The position numbers were made by a program, and so were the translations under genes. The notes under the pieces are model-generated. The model was not told where the DNA came from. It was given only the letters and a program-made list of their open reading frames with translations, and searched no databases. DNA of 64,000 nucleotides, from the NCBI RefSeq assembly GCF_001969445.1, contig NZ_CP017297.1:3906001-3970000 (forward strand), read 5' to 3'. The stretch is from Brachybacterium sp. P6-10-X1 (GTDB lineage: Bacteria > Actinomycetota > Actinomycetes > Actinomycetales > Dermabacteraceae). Shown in pieces: positions 32,907 to 40,791 of this stretch. The stretch's first letter is position 1, and the number at the start of each line of letters is the position of its first letter.

Positions 32907-35189
32907 TCACCAGGTGACGGCGTGCACCCCCGGCTCGAGCAGCTGCTCGACCCCGGGCAGCACCACGCGGGCGCGCGTCCCCTCGGGCACGGTGAGCGTG
33001 ACGGTGGCCGCGTCGCGGTCCACCTCCACGTCGATCTCTCCATGGATCGTGGTGCGGGTCAGCTCGATCCGCCCGACGGGGACGCCCGGGTCCGGGGCCA
33101 CGACGAACTCCCGCCACCCGTCGGGGCCGCGCCGCAGCCCGGCCACGTGCTCGTGGATCCACGTCGCCGGGGTCCCCATGAAGTAGTGGGAGCACGAGCG
33201 CGGGTTCTCCCACATCTCCATGAACGTGGAGTTGCCGTCCTCGAGCCAGGACCGCCAGCCCGGCGCCGTCGGGTTCGCGAGCACCCGCAGCGCGAGCGCC
33301 CCATGCCCGTGGGCAGAGAGCACGGGCAGCAGGTATCGCACCCCGATGTGCCCGCAGTCGTGATGATCCCCGCGCGCCTCGACGTCCTCGACCAGGTGCG
33401 CGAGGACGGCCTCGATCTGCCCGCTCGGCACGATCCCGTGGGCCAGCGGCAGCAGGTTGCTGGTCTGGCGATAGACCGTCGAGCCCGGATCCCGGTACAT
33501 CCCGCGATCCGGGTCGAGGAAGAGGGTGTTGACGGCGGCCTCGAGGGTCTCGGCGTCCTCGCGCAGAGGCGCGGGCGAGGGGAGGTCGTCGCGGCGCCTC
33601 GCCGCGTCGGACCCGGGGGATGCGCGGGGCTCGTCGGCCGCATCGAGGAGCTCGATCGCGTGGGCGAGCGCCCGCAGACCCTGGGCGACGGCCAGAGTGG
33701 CGGTCAGGCGCTTGTCCTCCGGGGCCGGGCCCGGGCTGCCCGGGGTCAGGTAGTCGCCGAGCACCCCGGCGACGAGCCCGTCGGCGTCCCGACGACCCAG
33801 CTCGTAGGCCAGGTATGCGGCGGCCGCCGACCCGTGCTCACGGACGGCATCCACCTCGGCGTACTCGGTGGCCAGCTCGTCCAGCAGCACGGGCAGCAGC
33901 GTGGTCCACTCGGGGGCCGGAGCGAGCTCCACATAGCCCCAGCCCGGGTTCGGCGCGATCACCGACAGGGATCCGTCCGCCCGCTGGCCGTCCACCTGAT
34001 CGGCGGCCCACTTGCGCAGCATCCCCCGCAGGTCGAAGCTCGCCGTCATCGCGGCCAGCCCCGTCAGCGCATCCCCGGTCCACCCGTTCTTCTCGTGCAT
34101 CGGGGTGTCGGTGGGGACGTGGTGCATGTTGTTGGCCAGCGAGGCCCGCATCGCCTGATCGAAGCGTTCGAGATAGGGATCGGAGCTGGTCAGCGTGCTC
34201 GCGACGGGGAGATCGGCGTGGGCGAGGAGCCCGGTGACCTTCAGCTGGTCGAGCGAGCCGAGGCGCGAGGAGAGTTCGACGTAGCGGAAGCCCTTGTAGC
34301 TGACCTGGGGCTCGAAGCACGGCGCGCCGCGCTCCAGACGCACCAGGTCCTCCTGGAAGCGCGCGGCATGGATGTGCTCGTTGTCGGCGTCGACGCGGCC
34401 GTCGCCACGCAGCTTCTCGCCGTGGACGGCGGAGAACTCCAGCGGGCCCGGACCCGTCAGCTCGTAGCGGCACCAGCCGGCGATCACCCGCCCCATGTCC
34501 AGCACCATCGACCCGTCCTCGCGGGGGAGCGCACGGGGGGTCAGCTCGTCGCGGACCACCACCGGCTCCTGGACCTGCAGCTGCATCCGCGGCTCGGGAG
34601 CGGCGGCGCCCCGCCGGGTTCCGGACCCGGGGCGGTCCACGAGCACCTCGTCCCAGGCCGAGTCGTCGAACTCTGCGCGCAGCCACGCCGTCGGATCGGC
34701 CCCGCCCTCGAAGACCTCCCCCTCGTACATCGAATCGTGGGAGATCGGGCCCGGACCGGTGCGCCAGCCCTCGCCGGTGGAGACGGCGTGCGAGCTGCCG
34801 TCGGCCAGGTCGATGCGCAGATGCGCCCAGGCGCGGACCGGTCCCCGCCAGGGCGCCTGCTCCCAGCGCCAGACGTTCGGGGTCGTCATCGCGTGGAAAC
34901 CCCGGCCCAGCGCGATCCCCAGCACGTTCGTGCCCCTCCGCAGCAGCGCGGCGACGTCCGCCTCACACACCAGCACCCTGCGCCGGGCGTCGGTCAGGCC
35001 AGGATCCAGGCGCGTATCCCGGTAGGGCTCCCCGTTGACGAAGGCCCGGAACACGCCCAGGCCGGTCACCAGCAGGCGGGCCGACGTCGGCGGCGCCGAC
35101 AGCTCGAAGCTCGTGCGCAGCAGCGGATTCTGGGGATCCTCGCCGGGCGCGGTGATCCAGCGGGCGAGAGCCGGGTCGATATCCGTCAT
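32907..35189 (-). CDS. Alpha-L-rhamnosidase (GH78)
   Basis: A 760-residue glycoside hydrolase. The N-terminal beta-sandwich domains include TGLGVFRAFVNGEPYRDTRLDPGLTDA and VLGIALGRGFHAM. The (alpha/alpha)6 barrel carries the GH78 catalytic signature DTPMHEKNGWTGDA, with Asp361, Glu366 and Asp373 in the expected spacing. NSTFMEMWE and CSHYFMG, later in the chain, hold the other conserved acid and barrel end. There is no signal peptide, so it should act on imported rhamnosides in the cytoplasm. No transporter is adjacent. ATG 35189 is preferred over a GTG just upstream because AGGTGG sits at better spacing. Confidence 0.88.
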   Translation of the reverse strand: MTDIDPALARWITAPGEDPQNPLLRTSFELSAPPTSARLLVTGLGVFRAFVNGEPYRDTRLDPGLTDARRRVLVCEADVAALLRRGTNVLGIALGRGFHAMTTPNVWRWEQAPWRGPVRAWAHLRIDLADGSSHAVSTGEGWRTGPGPISHDSMYEGEVFEGGADPTAWLRAEFDDSAWDEVLVDRPGSGTRRGAAAPEPRMQLQVQEPVVVRDELTPRALPREDGSMVLDMGRVIAGWCRYELTGPGPLEFSAVHGEKLRGDGRVDADNEHIHAARFQEDLVRLERGAPCFEPQVSYKGFRYVELSSRLGSLDQLKVTGLLAHADLPVASTLTSSDPYLERFDQAMRASLANNMHHVPTDTPMHEKNGWTGDALTGLAAMTASFDLRGMLRKWAADQVDGQRADGSLSVIAPNPGWGYVELAPAPEWTTLLPVLLDELATEYAEVDAVREHGSAAAAYLAYELGRRDADGLVAGVLGDYLTPGSPGPAPEDKRLTATLAVAQGLRALAHAIELLDAADEPRASPGSDAARRRDDLPSPAPLREDAETLEAAVNTLFLDPDRGMYRDPGSTVYRQTSNLLPLAHGIVPSGQIEAVLAHLVEDVEARGDHHDCGHIGVRYLLPVLSAHGHGALALRVLANPTAPGWRSWLEDGNSTFMEMWENPRSCSHYFMGTPATWIHEHVAGLRRGPDGWREFVVAPDPGVPVGRIELTRTTIHGEIDVEVDRDAATVTLTVPEGTRARVVLPGVEQLLEPGVHAVTW

Positions 35190-35300
35190 CACAGGCCACC
35201 TGATTCCTCGGGTCGTCGTCGACGCGTCGGGTCAGTGTGACACGCACCATGGCGCGCACCGGGCAGGCGGGCTCCCAGACGGCGCTGTCACCATGAGCGG

Positions 35301-36017
35301 ATGGACCTCGAGAACCTCGCCCGGGCGGTGTGGGAGCGCATCGTGCCCTCGGCGGCGCCGGAGAACGCCTGGTGGGTGCTGACGGCCCTGGCCGCGGCGC
35401 TCGCCGTGGTCGTGCTCCCGCCTCTGTGGCACCTGGTGCGTCCGGCGGTGACGATCGTGCACGAGCTGGGCCATGCGATCGTCGGCATCCTCGTCGGACG
35501 CCGCTTCACCGGATTCGTGGTCAGCGCCGACATGTCCGGACTCGCCGTGACCGTCGGCCCGCGCCGCGGATTCGGGCGTGTCGTCTCGACCTGGGCGGGC
35601 TACCCCGCCCCCGCGATCCTCGGCGCCGTCGGGGTCCAGATCGCCCTGCACGGCTGGGCGCCCACCGCCCTGTTCGCCGCACTCGTGGTGCTCGTGATCT
35701 CCCTGGTGTTCACCCGTTCCCTGCACACCGTGCTCGCGGTGCTGGCGACCGCGGTGGCCGTCGGCACCGCGTGGTGGTGGGGGAGCCCGGCGGTGGCCGC
35801 CCTGCTCACCCTGGCCGCGTCCGTCTTCGCTCTGTTCGGTGCCTGGCGGCACCTGGGGGCCGTGATCACCGGCGGCGGCCGGGGGGACGACCCCGCCCAG
35901 CTCGCCCAGCTCACGGGGGTGCCGACGTGGATCTGGCATCTGCTCTACGTGGCCGTGCTCGCCGCCTGCAGCTGGTGGGCGTGGACCGCCCTGGCCCCAC
36001 AGGTGCTCGGCGCCTGA
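35301..36017 (+). CDS. M50-family-like membrane metallopeptidase
   Basis: A 238-residue membrane protein with about six hydrophobic segments. The metal-binding motif is HELGHAIVG at about residue 55 (HExxH). It is followed by a VVSADMSGLAVTVGPRRGFGRVVSTWAGYPAPAILG segment typical of the small actinobacterial M50B-like proteins, where the Gly-Tyr-Pro-Ala-Pro turn replaces the NPDG-type motif of S2P. The substrate is unknown, and the active role as protease is assumed from HExxH. It is divergent from the rhamnosidase gene and precedes the erm leader. Confidence 0.75.
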   Translation: MDLENLARAVWERIVPSAAPENAWWVLTALAAALAVVVLPPLWHLVRPAVTIVHELGHAIVGILVGRRFTGFVVSADMSGLAVTVGPRRGFGRVVSTWAGYPAPAILGAVGVQIALHGWAPTALFAALVVLVISLVFTRSLHTVLAVLATAVAVGTAWWWGSPAVAALLTLAASVFALFGAWRHLGAVITGGGRGDDPAQLAQLTGVPTWIWHLLYVAVLAACSWWAWTALAPQVLGA

Positions 36018-36063
36018 TGACGCCGGGCCCCGCCTGACCGCCAGCCGGACGGCGACGGCCCGC

Positions 36064-36102
36064 GGAAAAGACGTTGCCCGGTGCTGACGCCTTCCGTACC
36101 GT
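36064..36102 (+). promoter_or_regulatory. Candidate erm promoter with AT-rich upstream patch
   Basis: TTGCCC (36074-36079) and TACCGT (36097-36102) are separated by 17 bp. Three bases before the -35 lies the only AT-rich patch of the region, GGAAAAG (36064-36070). WhiB7-dependent promoters of actinobacterial resistance genes carry such an AT-rich element just before the -35, so WhiB7 control is a reasonable guess. The predicted start of transcription is close to G36110, the first base of the leader GTG. Confidence 0.5.
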
Positions 36103-36109
36103 GCTCGCC

Positions 36110-36157
36110 GTGGGCATCATGAACGCTTCGATCTTCGTCCGGATCCGCCGCCGCTGA
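36110..36157 (+). CDS. Erm leader peptide (regulatory)
   Basis: A 15-codon frame starting at GTG 36110 (or 12 codons from ATG 36119) reads MGIMNASIFVRIRRR and then stop. It shares MGI and SIFV with the well-known ErmC leader (MGIFSIFVIS...). It also ends in Arg-Ile-Arg-Arg-Arg, close to the R-L-R stall motif of the ErmD/ErmB-type leaders. A macrolide-bound ribosome would be expected to stall around SIFVRIR. The last codons overlap segment 1 of the attenuator. With the predicted promoter the GTG could be leaderless. It was found by eye; it is too short for ordinary gene finders. Confidence 0.7.
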   Translation: MGIMNASIFVRIRRR

Positions 36158-36257
36158 CGGCGCGGATCCCGATCATCCCCTGACGACTCCGCGCCGACCC
36201 GGTCCACCGCCGGGCGGCGTCTCATGCTGCCCGGCTCCCGTCGCATCGCGAGGAGTC
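36141..36257 (+). promoter_or_regulatory. Translational attenuator controlling erm
   Basis: Segment 1 (36141-36153) pairs with segment 2 (36158-36169): GGATCCG/CGGATCC plus CGCCG/CGGCG, with tetraloop CTGA and one bulge. Segment 2 can instead pair with segment 3: CGGCGCGGA (36158-36166) with TCCGCGCCG (36188-36196), nine perfect pairs. Segment 3 can also pair with segment 4: GACTCC (36185-36190) with GGAGTC (36252-36257), extended by GCG/CGC. Segment 4 contains the erm ribosome-binding site AGGAG. GCCGGGC (36209-36215) and GCCCGGC (36229-36235) form a hairpin inside the 3:4 loop. A ribosome stalled on the leader would mask segment 1 and so free the site. Confidence 0.7.
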
Positions 36258-36259
36258 CC

Positions 36260-37057
36260 ATGTCCCGTCCGTCCCTCCACCATCCCGGAGCCCATGAACT
36301 GGGCCAGAACTTCCTGCGTGACCGAGGCACCATCTGTCGCATCGTCGACCTCGTCGCCCGCACCGACGGCGACCTCGTCGAATGGGGAGCCGGCGACGGC
36401 GCGCTGACCCTGCCGCTGTCGCGGCTGGACCGCCCCCTCGAGGCCGTCGAGATCGACCCGCGCGCCGTCGACGCCCTGTCCCGCCGCGTCCCGCCGCACG
36501 TCACCGTCCGCTGCGGAGACATCCTGCGGCACGCTCCGCCGGCCGGTTCCACGGTGGTCAGCAATCTCCCGTACCACCTCACCACCCCCGCGCTGCGGCA
36601 TCTGCTGAGCGCGGAGGGATGGACCCGCGCCGTCCTCGTCACCCAGTGGGAGGTCGCCCGGAAGCGGGCCGGGGTCGGGGGCGCCACCATGATGACCGCC
36701 CAGTGGTGGCCGTGGGTCGAGGTCGCCCTCGACCGGCGGATCCCCGCCTCCGCCTTCCGGCCGCGACCGAGCGTCGACTCCGGCCTGCTGATCCTCCAGA
36801 GGCGTCGGCAGCCGCATCTTGATCGCCGTGACCGACACGCCTACCAGCAGTTCATCCGCCGCGTCTTCACCGGTCCCGGTCGCGGTCTCGAGCAGGTGCT
36901 GCGACGCGGAGGAGGGATGACTGCCCGGGCGGCCCGGCGCTTCGGCGACCGGCACGGCTACTCTCCCCGCGCGCTGCCGCGGGACGTCGACCCTGCGCAC
37001 TGGCCCGGCGCCTTCGTGCTCTCGCTCGGTGCGCGGCACCGGACGCCCAGGGCGTGA
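36260..37057 (+). CDS. erm: Erm-type 23S rRNA adenine-N6 methyltransferase
   Basis: A 265-residue SAM methyltransferase of the Erm/KsgA family, expected to methylate A2058 of 23S rRNA and confer macrolide-lincosamide-streptogramin B resistance. It has ELGQNFLRD at 13-21, motif I EWGAGDGALT at 41-50, EIDPRAVDAL at 64-73, the acidic CGDIL, catalytic SNLPYHLTTP at 101-110, and AFRPRPSVDSGLLIL. The mid-chain VTQWEVARKRAG and the basic C-terminus fit Erm better than KsgA, which also usually lies next to ispE/rnmV. AGGAG is 5 bp before the ATG and is the element hidden by the attenuator. A rarer rRNA target cannot be excluded. Confidence 0.85.
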   Translation: MSRPSLHHPGAHELGQNFLRDRGTICRIVDLVARTDGDLVEWGAGDGALTLPLSRLDRPLEAVEIDPRAVDALSRRVPPHVTVRCGDILRHAPPAGSTVVSNLPYHLTTPALRHLLSAEGWTRAVLVTQWEVARKRAGVGGATMMTAQWWPWVEVALDRRIPASAFRPRPSVDSGLLILQRRRQPHLDRRDRHAYQQFIRRVFTGPGRGLEQVLRRGGGMTARAARRFGDRHGYSPRALPRDVDPAHWPGAFVLSLGARHRTPRA

Positions 37058-37117
37058 CAGGCCGGCTCCGTCGGCGGATGATCGGAGGGCAGGATCGATC
37101 GACGGAGGTGGACCGCC

Positions 37118-38638
37118 GTGGAGTGGATGAACGGGCTGGCACTGTTGAACGCGCAGGACTACACGATCGCGCGCGAGATCATCCAGCGCGGGGTCGCCGT
37201 CGTGTTCGTGCTCGCCTTCGCCTCCACGTACCGCCAGTTCCCGGTGCTGCTGGGGGAGCGGGGGCTGCTGCCCACCCCCGACCACCTCGCACGCTCGCTC
37301 GGCCGCGGCGGACCGAGCCTGTTCCCCTGGCGACGCCTCGGCTACAGCGACGCCCTGCTGCGGGGGATGTGCGCGACCGGGATGGCGCTCGGGGCGTCGG
37401 TCGTGGTCGGGCTGCCGCAGCAGGGGCCGGGGTGGACGACGATCCCCGTGTTCCTGGCGATGTGGGGGATCTACCTGTCGATCCACTCCGTCGGCCGGAT
37501 CTTCTACGGCTACGGCTGGGAGTCGATGCTGCTGGAATGCGGGTTCGTCGTCGGCTTCCTCGGCTCCCACCAGGTCGCCCCGCCGCTGCTGATCCTGTGG
37601 TTCCTGCGCTGGATGCTGCTGCGCCTCGAGTTCGGCGCCGGGATGATCAAGATGCGTGGCGACCCCTCCTGGCGGGACCTGACCGCGATGGACCACCACC
37701 ACGAGACCCAGCCGATGCCGGGTCCCCTCAGCCGCCTCGCGCACCTGCGGCCGCGCTGGTGGCACCGGATGGAGGTGCTCGGCAGCCACGTGGTCCAGCT
37801 GGGGGCGATCTGGCTGGTGCTGCTGCCCCAGCCGATCGCCTCGATCGGGGCGTCGCTGGTGATCCTCACCCAGCTGTTCCTCGTGGTCACCGGCAACTAC
37901 GCCTGGTTGAACTGGCTGACGATCCTGGTCGCCACCGCGGCGATCAGCGACCCCTTCTGGCGATGGCTGGGCGGCGGCCCGTTCCCGGGCTGGGGCTGGC
38001 AGGACGTCACGGCATCGGCGGCGGTGGACGGGGCGGCGGGGTCCCCGCTGTGGTGGCATCTGCTGATCTTCGCCGTCGTCGCGTTCCTCGCCGTGCTGAG
38101 CTGGAAGCCGCTCGTGAACCTGTTCTCCTCGCACCAGCTGATGAACGCGAGCTTCAACCGATTCCATCTGGTCAACGCCTACGGCGCATTCGGGTCCATG
38201 ACCGCCCAGCGCTTCGAGGTGGTCATCGAAGGCACCCAGGACCCGGACCCTCCTGCGGCCGACGAGGAGGCGTGGCACGCCTACGAGTTCCCGGGCAAGC
38301 CCGGCGACGTGCGCCGTCGCTCGGGCCAGTTCGCGCCGTACCACCTGCGGCTGGACTGGCAGATGTGGTTCCTCGCCCTGCGGCCCGGTGCCCAGGACTG
38401 GTTCGTGGCGCTGCTGGAGAAGCTCTGGGACGGCGACCCGGGGGTCCGACGCCTGCTGCGCAGCGACCCCTTCGACGGAGCCCCGCCGACGGGTCTGCGG
38501 GTGAGGTACTTCCGCTACCGCTACGCGACCGCGGCCGAGCGGCGCGAGAGCGGCCAGTGGTGGATGCGCACCGATCTCGGCGTCATCGCCCGGATGGACC
38601 CCGAGCCGGACGGAGGGACGGGCCCGAGTCGCGACTGA
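37118..38638 (+). CDS. Lipase maturation factor family membrane protein
   Basis: A 506-residue protein of the LMF1/DUF1222 family with about eight membrane helices. Conserved pieces are YTIAREIIQRGVAVVFVLAF, YGYGWESMLLECGF, LRWMLLRLEFGAGMIKMRGD, WRDLTAMDHHHETQPMPGPL, the NYAWLNWLTI helix, FNRFHLVNAYGAFGSMTAQR, and a soluble C-terminal domain with YEFPGKPGDVRRRSGQFAPYHLRLDWQMWF. In animals LMF1 helps fold secreted lipases. The bacterial role is unproven. It starts at GTG with GGAGG upstream; ATG 37127 is an alternative. It follows erm by 60 bp on the same strand, possibly by readthrough only. Confidence 0.88.
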   Translation: MEWMNGLALLNAQDYTIAREIIQRGVAVVFVLAFASTYRQFPVLLGERGLLPTPDHLARSLGRGGPSLFPWRRLGYSDALLRGMCATGMALGASVVVGLPQQGPGWTTIPVFLAMWGIYLSIHSVGRIFYGYGWESMLLECGFVVGFLGSHQVAPPLLILWFLRWMLLRLEFGAGMIKMRGDPSWRDLTAMDHHHETQPMPGPLSRLAHLRPRWWHRMEVLGSHVVQLGAIWLVLLPQPIASIGASLVILTQLFLVVTGNYAWLNWLTILVATAAISDPFWRWLGGGPFPGWGWQDVTASAAVDGAAGSPLWWHLLIFAVVAFLAVLSWKPLVNLFSSHQLMNASFNRFHLVNAYGAFGSMTAQRFEVVIEGTQDPDPPAADEEAWHAYEFPGKPGDVRRRSGQFAPYHLRLDWQMWFLALRPGAQDWFVALLEKLWDGDPGVRRLLRSDPFDGAPPTGLRVRYFRYRYATAAERRESGQWWMRTDLGVIARMDPEPDGGTGPSRD

Positions 38639-38678
38639 TCTAGGCTGGTGCCTCCCGCCCTGATCCTCGAGGAGTCCC

Positions 38679-39296
38679 ATGTCCGCGATCGCCGTCCCGG
38701 CCCGCCGTCCCGTCCTGGCCGATGCCCTGGCCCCGCACCGCAGCCGCGTCCAGGACGCCGCTCTGGTGCTGACCGGCACCGCCGTCGTCGCCCTCCTGGC
38801 ACAGGTCACCATCCCGCTGCCGCTGGTGCCGATCACCGGCCAGACCCTCGGCGTGATCCTGGTCGGCGCCGCCCTCGGCTCCCGCCGCGGCGCTGCCGCG
38901 CTGGCCACCTACCTGCTCGTGGGTCTCGCCGGCGCCCCGGTCTTCGCCGAGTTCACCGGGGGACCGGCCGCCGTGCTGACCCCGAGCTTCGGCTTCGTCC
39001 TCGGGTTCATCCCCGCCGCCTTCGTGGCCGGCTGGTTCGCCGAGCGCGCCTGGGACCGCCGCCCGGTCCTGGCGATGGTGGGCTTCGTCGCCGCGAGCGC
39101 CGTGCCGTTCCTGGTGGGCGTGCCGTACCTGGGCCTGATCGCGAGCGCCGTCCTGGGCGCCGACCTGGGCATCGGCGGCGTGCTCGCCGCCGGACTGTGG
39201 CCCTTCATCCCCGGCGGCCTGGTCAAGGCCGCGATCGCCGCGGTGCTGATCCCCGCGGCCTGGCGCGGCGTGCGCCGCCTCGACGAGCGCGGCTGA
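38679..39296 (+). CDS. bioY: Biotin transporter BioY
   Basis: A 205-residue S component of an ECF-type biotin transporter with about six membrane helices. The BioY hallmarks are TIPLPLVPITGQTLGVILVGAALGSRRGAAALATYLLVGLAGAPVFAEFTGG (shortened here in concept: PLVPITGQT, GSRRGAAALATYL, GLAGAPVF), FGFVLGFIPAAFVAGW, GVPYLGL and GLWPFIPGGLVKA. No bioM/bioN energising genes are adjacent, so it works alone or with shared EcfAT units. GAGGAG precedes the ATG. No biotin-repressor site was recognised. Its end is followed at once by the repeat tract. Confidence 0.92.
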   Translation: MSAIAVPARRPVLADALAPHRSRVQDAALVLTGTAVVALLAQVTIPLPLVPITGQTLGVILVGAALGSRRGAAALATYLLVGLAGAPVFAEFTGGPAAVLTPSFGFVLGFIPAAFVAGWFAERAWDRRPVLAMVGFVAASAVPFLVGVPYLGLIASAVLGADLGIGGVLAAGLWPFIPGGLVKAAIAAVLIPAAWRGVRRLDERG

Positions 39297-39340
39297 GCGG
39301 GCGATTCGGCGCGTGGCCGGGCGCTCGGCCTCCTGAGACC

Positions 39341-39612
39341 TGCCGCGCGTTGGGTGTCCTGCGGTGCGTCGGGTGAGCCCGCGGTGCGCCGGGTGAGATG
39401 CCGCGCGCCGGGTGGCCTGCGACGCGCCGGCTGCCCTGCGACGCGCCGCGCGTCGGTCGTCGAGTCCACCTATACGTTTCGTTCGTGGGTCGGATCGGTG
39501 GTCTCGGCGTTGCCGATGCGGCGTGTCGGGTGACCCTGCGGTGCGCCGGGTGACCTGCGACGAGCCGGGTGATCTGCCGCGCCCCGGGTGATCTGCCGCG
39601 CGCCGGGTGCCC
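39341..39612 (+). repeat. 19-bp tandem repeat arrays
   Basis: Two arrays of a 19-bp unit with consensus close to TGCGRCGCGCCGGGTGACC. The first is 39341-39436, about five units, one with an extra base. The second is 39537-39612, four exact-length units. Unit sequences differ at two to five positions, so the arrays are not fresh. The start of the 94-bp block (39432 and 39608) grows out of the last unit of each array. Unlike a CRISPR array, the units are contiguous with no spacers. Confidence 0.85.
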
Positions 39613-39701
39613 TGCGACGCGCCGCATGTCGGTCGTCGAGTCCACCGATACGTTTCGTTCGTGGGTCGGATCGGTGGGCTCGGCGTCGCCGATGCGGCGT
39701 G
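39432..39701 (+). repeat. 94-bp direct repeat, two copies 176 bp apart
   Basis: Copy A is 39432-39525 and copy B is 39608-39701, differing at five of 94 positions by my count. Each contains the relatively AT-rich core ATACGTTTCGTTCGTGGGTC and ends GCCGATGCGGCGTG. Together with the 19-bp arrays this means a 176-bp higher-order unit was duplicated. The tract lies between convergent bioY and a ydcF-like gene, so it is probably not coding, although the minus strand stays open across much of it. Confidence 0.85.
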
Positions 39702-39759
39702 GTGGTGACGTGGTGGGTCAGCAATGCAGTGCGGTGGTGACGTGGTGGGTCAGCGATGC
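39701..39759 (+). repeat. 27-bp direct repeat at 32-bp spacing
   Basis: GGTGGTGACGTGGTGGGTCA followed by GCAATGC occurs at 39701-39727. It recurs at 39733-39759 with one change (GCGATGC). This second repeat family directly joins the end of the 94-bp block and stops 15 bp before the neighbouring gene's stop codon. Confidence 0.85.
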
Positions 39760-39774
39760 GGCGGGTCGCGGCGC

Positions 39775-40791
39775 TCAGGCCGCCAGGAACAGCGCACGGA
39801 CCACGAGCGCGACGAAGGCCAGCGACGGCAGGAACAGCACGGTGATCCATACCTTGTGGTACGACATCACGGCGAGGAACTCGCGCAGGGTGGCGCTGGG
39901 GACGTAGTAGAACGTGGTCGGGCCGCCGATCGCCTCGTCCGCATAGCCCAGGCCGCGTGCCAGCAGCGCAGCGCGGAAGGCGTGGTATCGGCTGGTCGAG
40001 ACGATGTAGGGGCCCTGGTGGCCCGCCTCGTCGAGCAGGCGGTGCGAGAAGGTCAGGTTCTCCGACGTGGTGGCCGAAGCTGTCTCGGCGAGGACCCGAT
40101 CGGCGGGCACTCCGGCCACCTCGATCAGGTACTCGGCCATCGCCGCACCCTCCGCGCGGGCCTCGTCCTCGCCCTGACCGCCCGAGGGCACCAGCACCGG
40201 ATCGATGCCCTCGCCCAGCAGGCGCTCGCGCTCGGACACCGCACGGTCCAGCCGGCCCCGCAGGAGCTTCGTGACCCGGCCGTCGATCAGGCCCGACCCG
40301 TGCACGATGATCCCGGTGGTCGTCAATGGCTTCGGGAACAGCTGGTACGGGATCGAGGCGCCCAGGAACACCAGGAACGCGATCCCGAGGTGGAGGGCGA
40401 GAAGGGTCAGCAGGGCACCTGCTCCGACGCCGAGCGGGGTCAGCGTCAGCACCAGCGCGACCGCGGCCACCGGAGCGCCCAGCAGTGCGAGGCCGGCGAG
40501 CCCGGAGAGCAGATTCCCCAGGGAACGCCCCTCCTTGCGAACCATCGTCAGGCCGTTGGTGACCAGGAAGATCCCCAGAGCGACGATGCCGAACAGGGCG
40601 ACGCCTGCGGCCACGAGCACCAGGACGTCCCCGAGCGGCAGGGTGGTGGAGATCAGCTGCGCGAGAGTCGAGACGCTCGAGTACAGCGCGATCAGCAGCA
40701 GCACGCCATTGCGCACCCGACGCCGGTCCCGTCGGAGGACCAACAGGTACACCGCCCACCAGAAGGCCGTCCCGACCACCGCACCCAGCAT
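39775..40791 (-). CDS. YdcF-like (DUF218/SanA superfamily) membrane protein, paralogue 1
   Basis: A 338-residue protein. About five membrane helices fill residues 1-160. A DUF218 domain follows: TGIIVHGSGLIDGRVTKLL, LDRAVSERERLLGEGIDPVLVPSGGQGEDEARAEGAAMAEYLI, AGVPADRVLAETASATTSENLTFSH, and IVSTSRYHAFRAALLARGLG. DUF218 proteins (YdcF, SanA, ElyC) are linked to envelope or peptidoglycan upkeep, but their chemistry is unsettled. The ATG at 40791 has AAGGAG 7 bp upstream and matches the paralogue's N-terminus, so it is preferred over a longer frame. A close relative lies 350 bp away. Confidence 0.85.
   Translation of the reverse strand: MLGAVVGTAFWWAVYLLVLRRDRRRVRNGVLLLIALYSSVSTLAQLISTTLPLGDVLVLVAAGVALFGIVALGIFLVTNGLTMVRKEGRSLGNLLSGLAGLALLGAPVAAVALVLTLTPLGVGAGALLTLLALHLGIAFLVFLGASIPYQLFPKPLTTTGIIVHGSGLIDGRVTKLLRGRLDRAVSERERLLGEGIDPVLVPSGGQGEDEARAEGAAMAEYLIEVAGVPADRVLAETASATTSENLTFSHRLLDEAGHQGPYIVSTSRYHAFRAALLARGLGYADEAIGGPTTFYYVPSATLREFLAVMSYHKVWITVLFLPSLAFVALVVRALFLAA

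Noticed and set aside
36224-36260. Longer erm start at 36224 (extra 12 residues)
   Set aside because: No ribosome-binding site precedes it and it falls inside the attenuator; ATG 36260 has AGGAG at correct spacing.
39341-39612. Possible CRISPR array
   Set aside because: Units are contiguous, imperfect and 19 bp long, with no unique spacers and no cas genes in the window.
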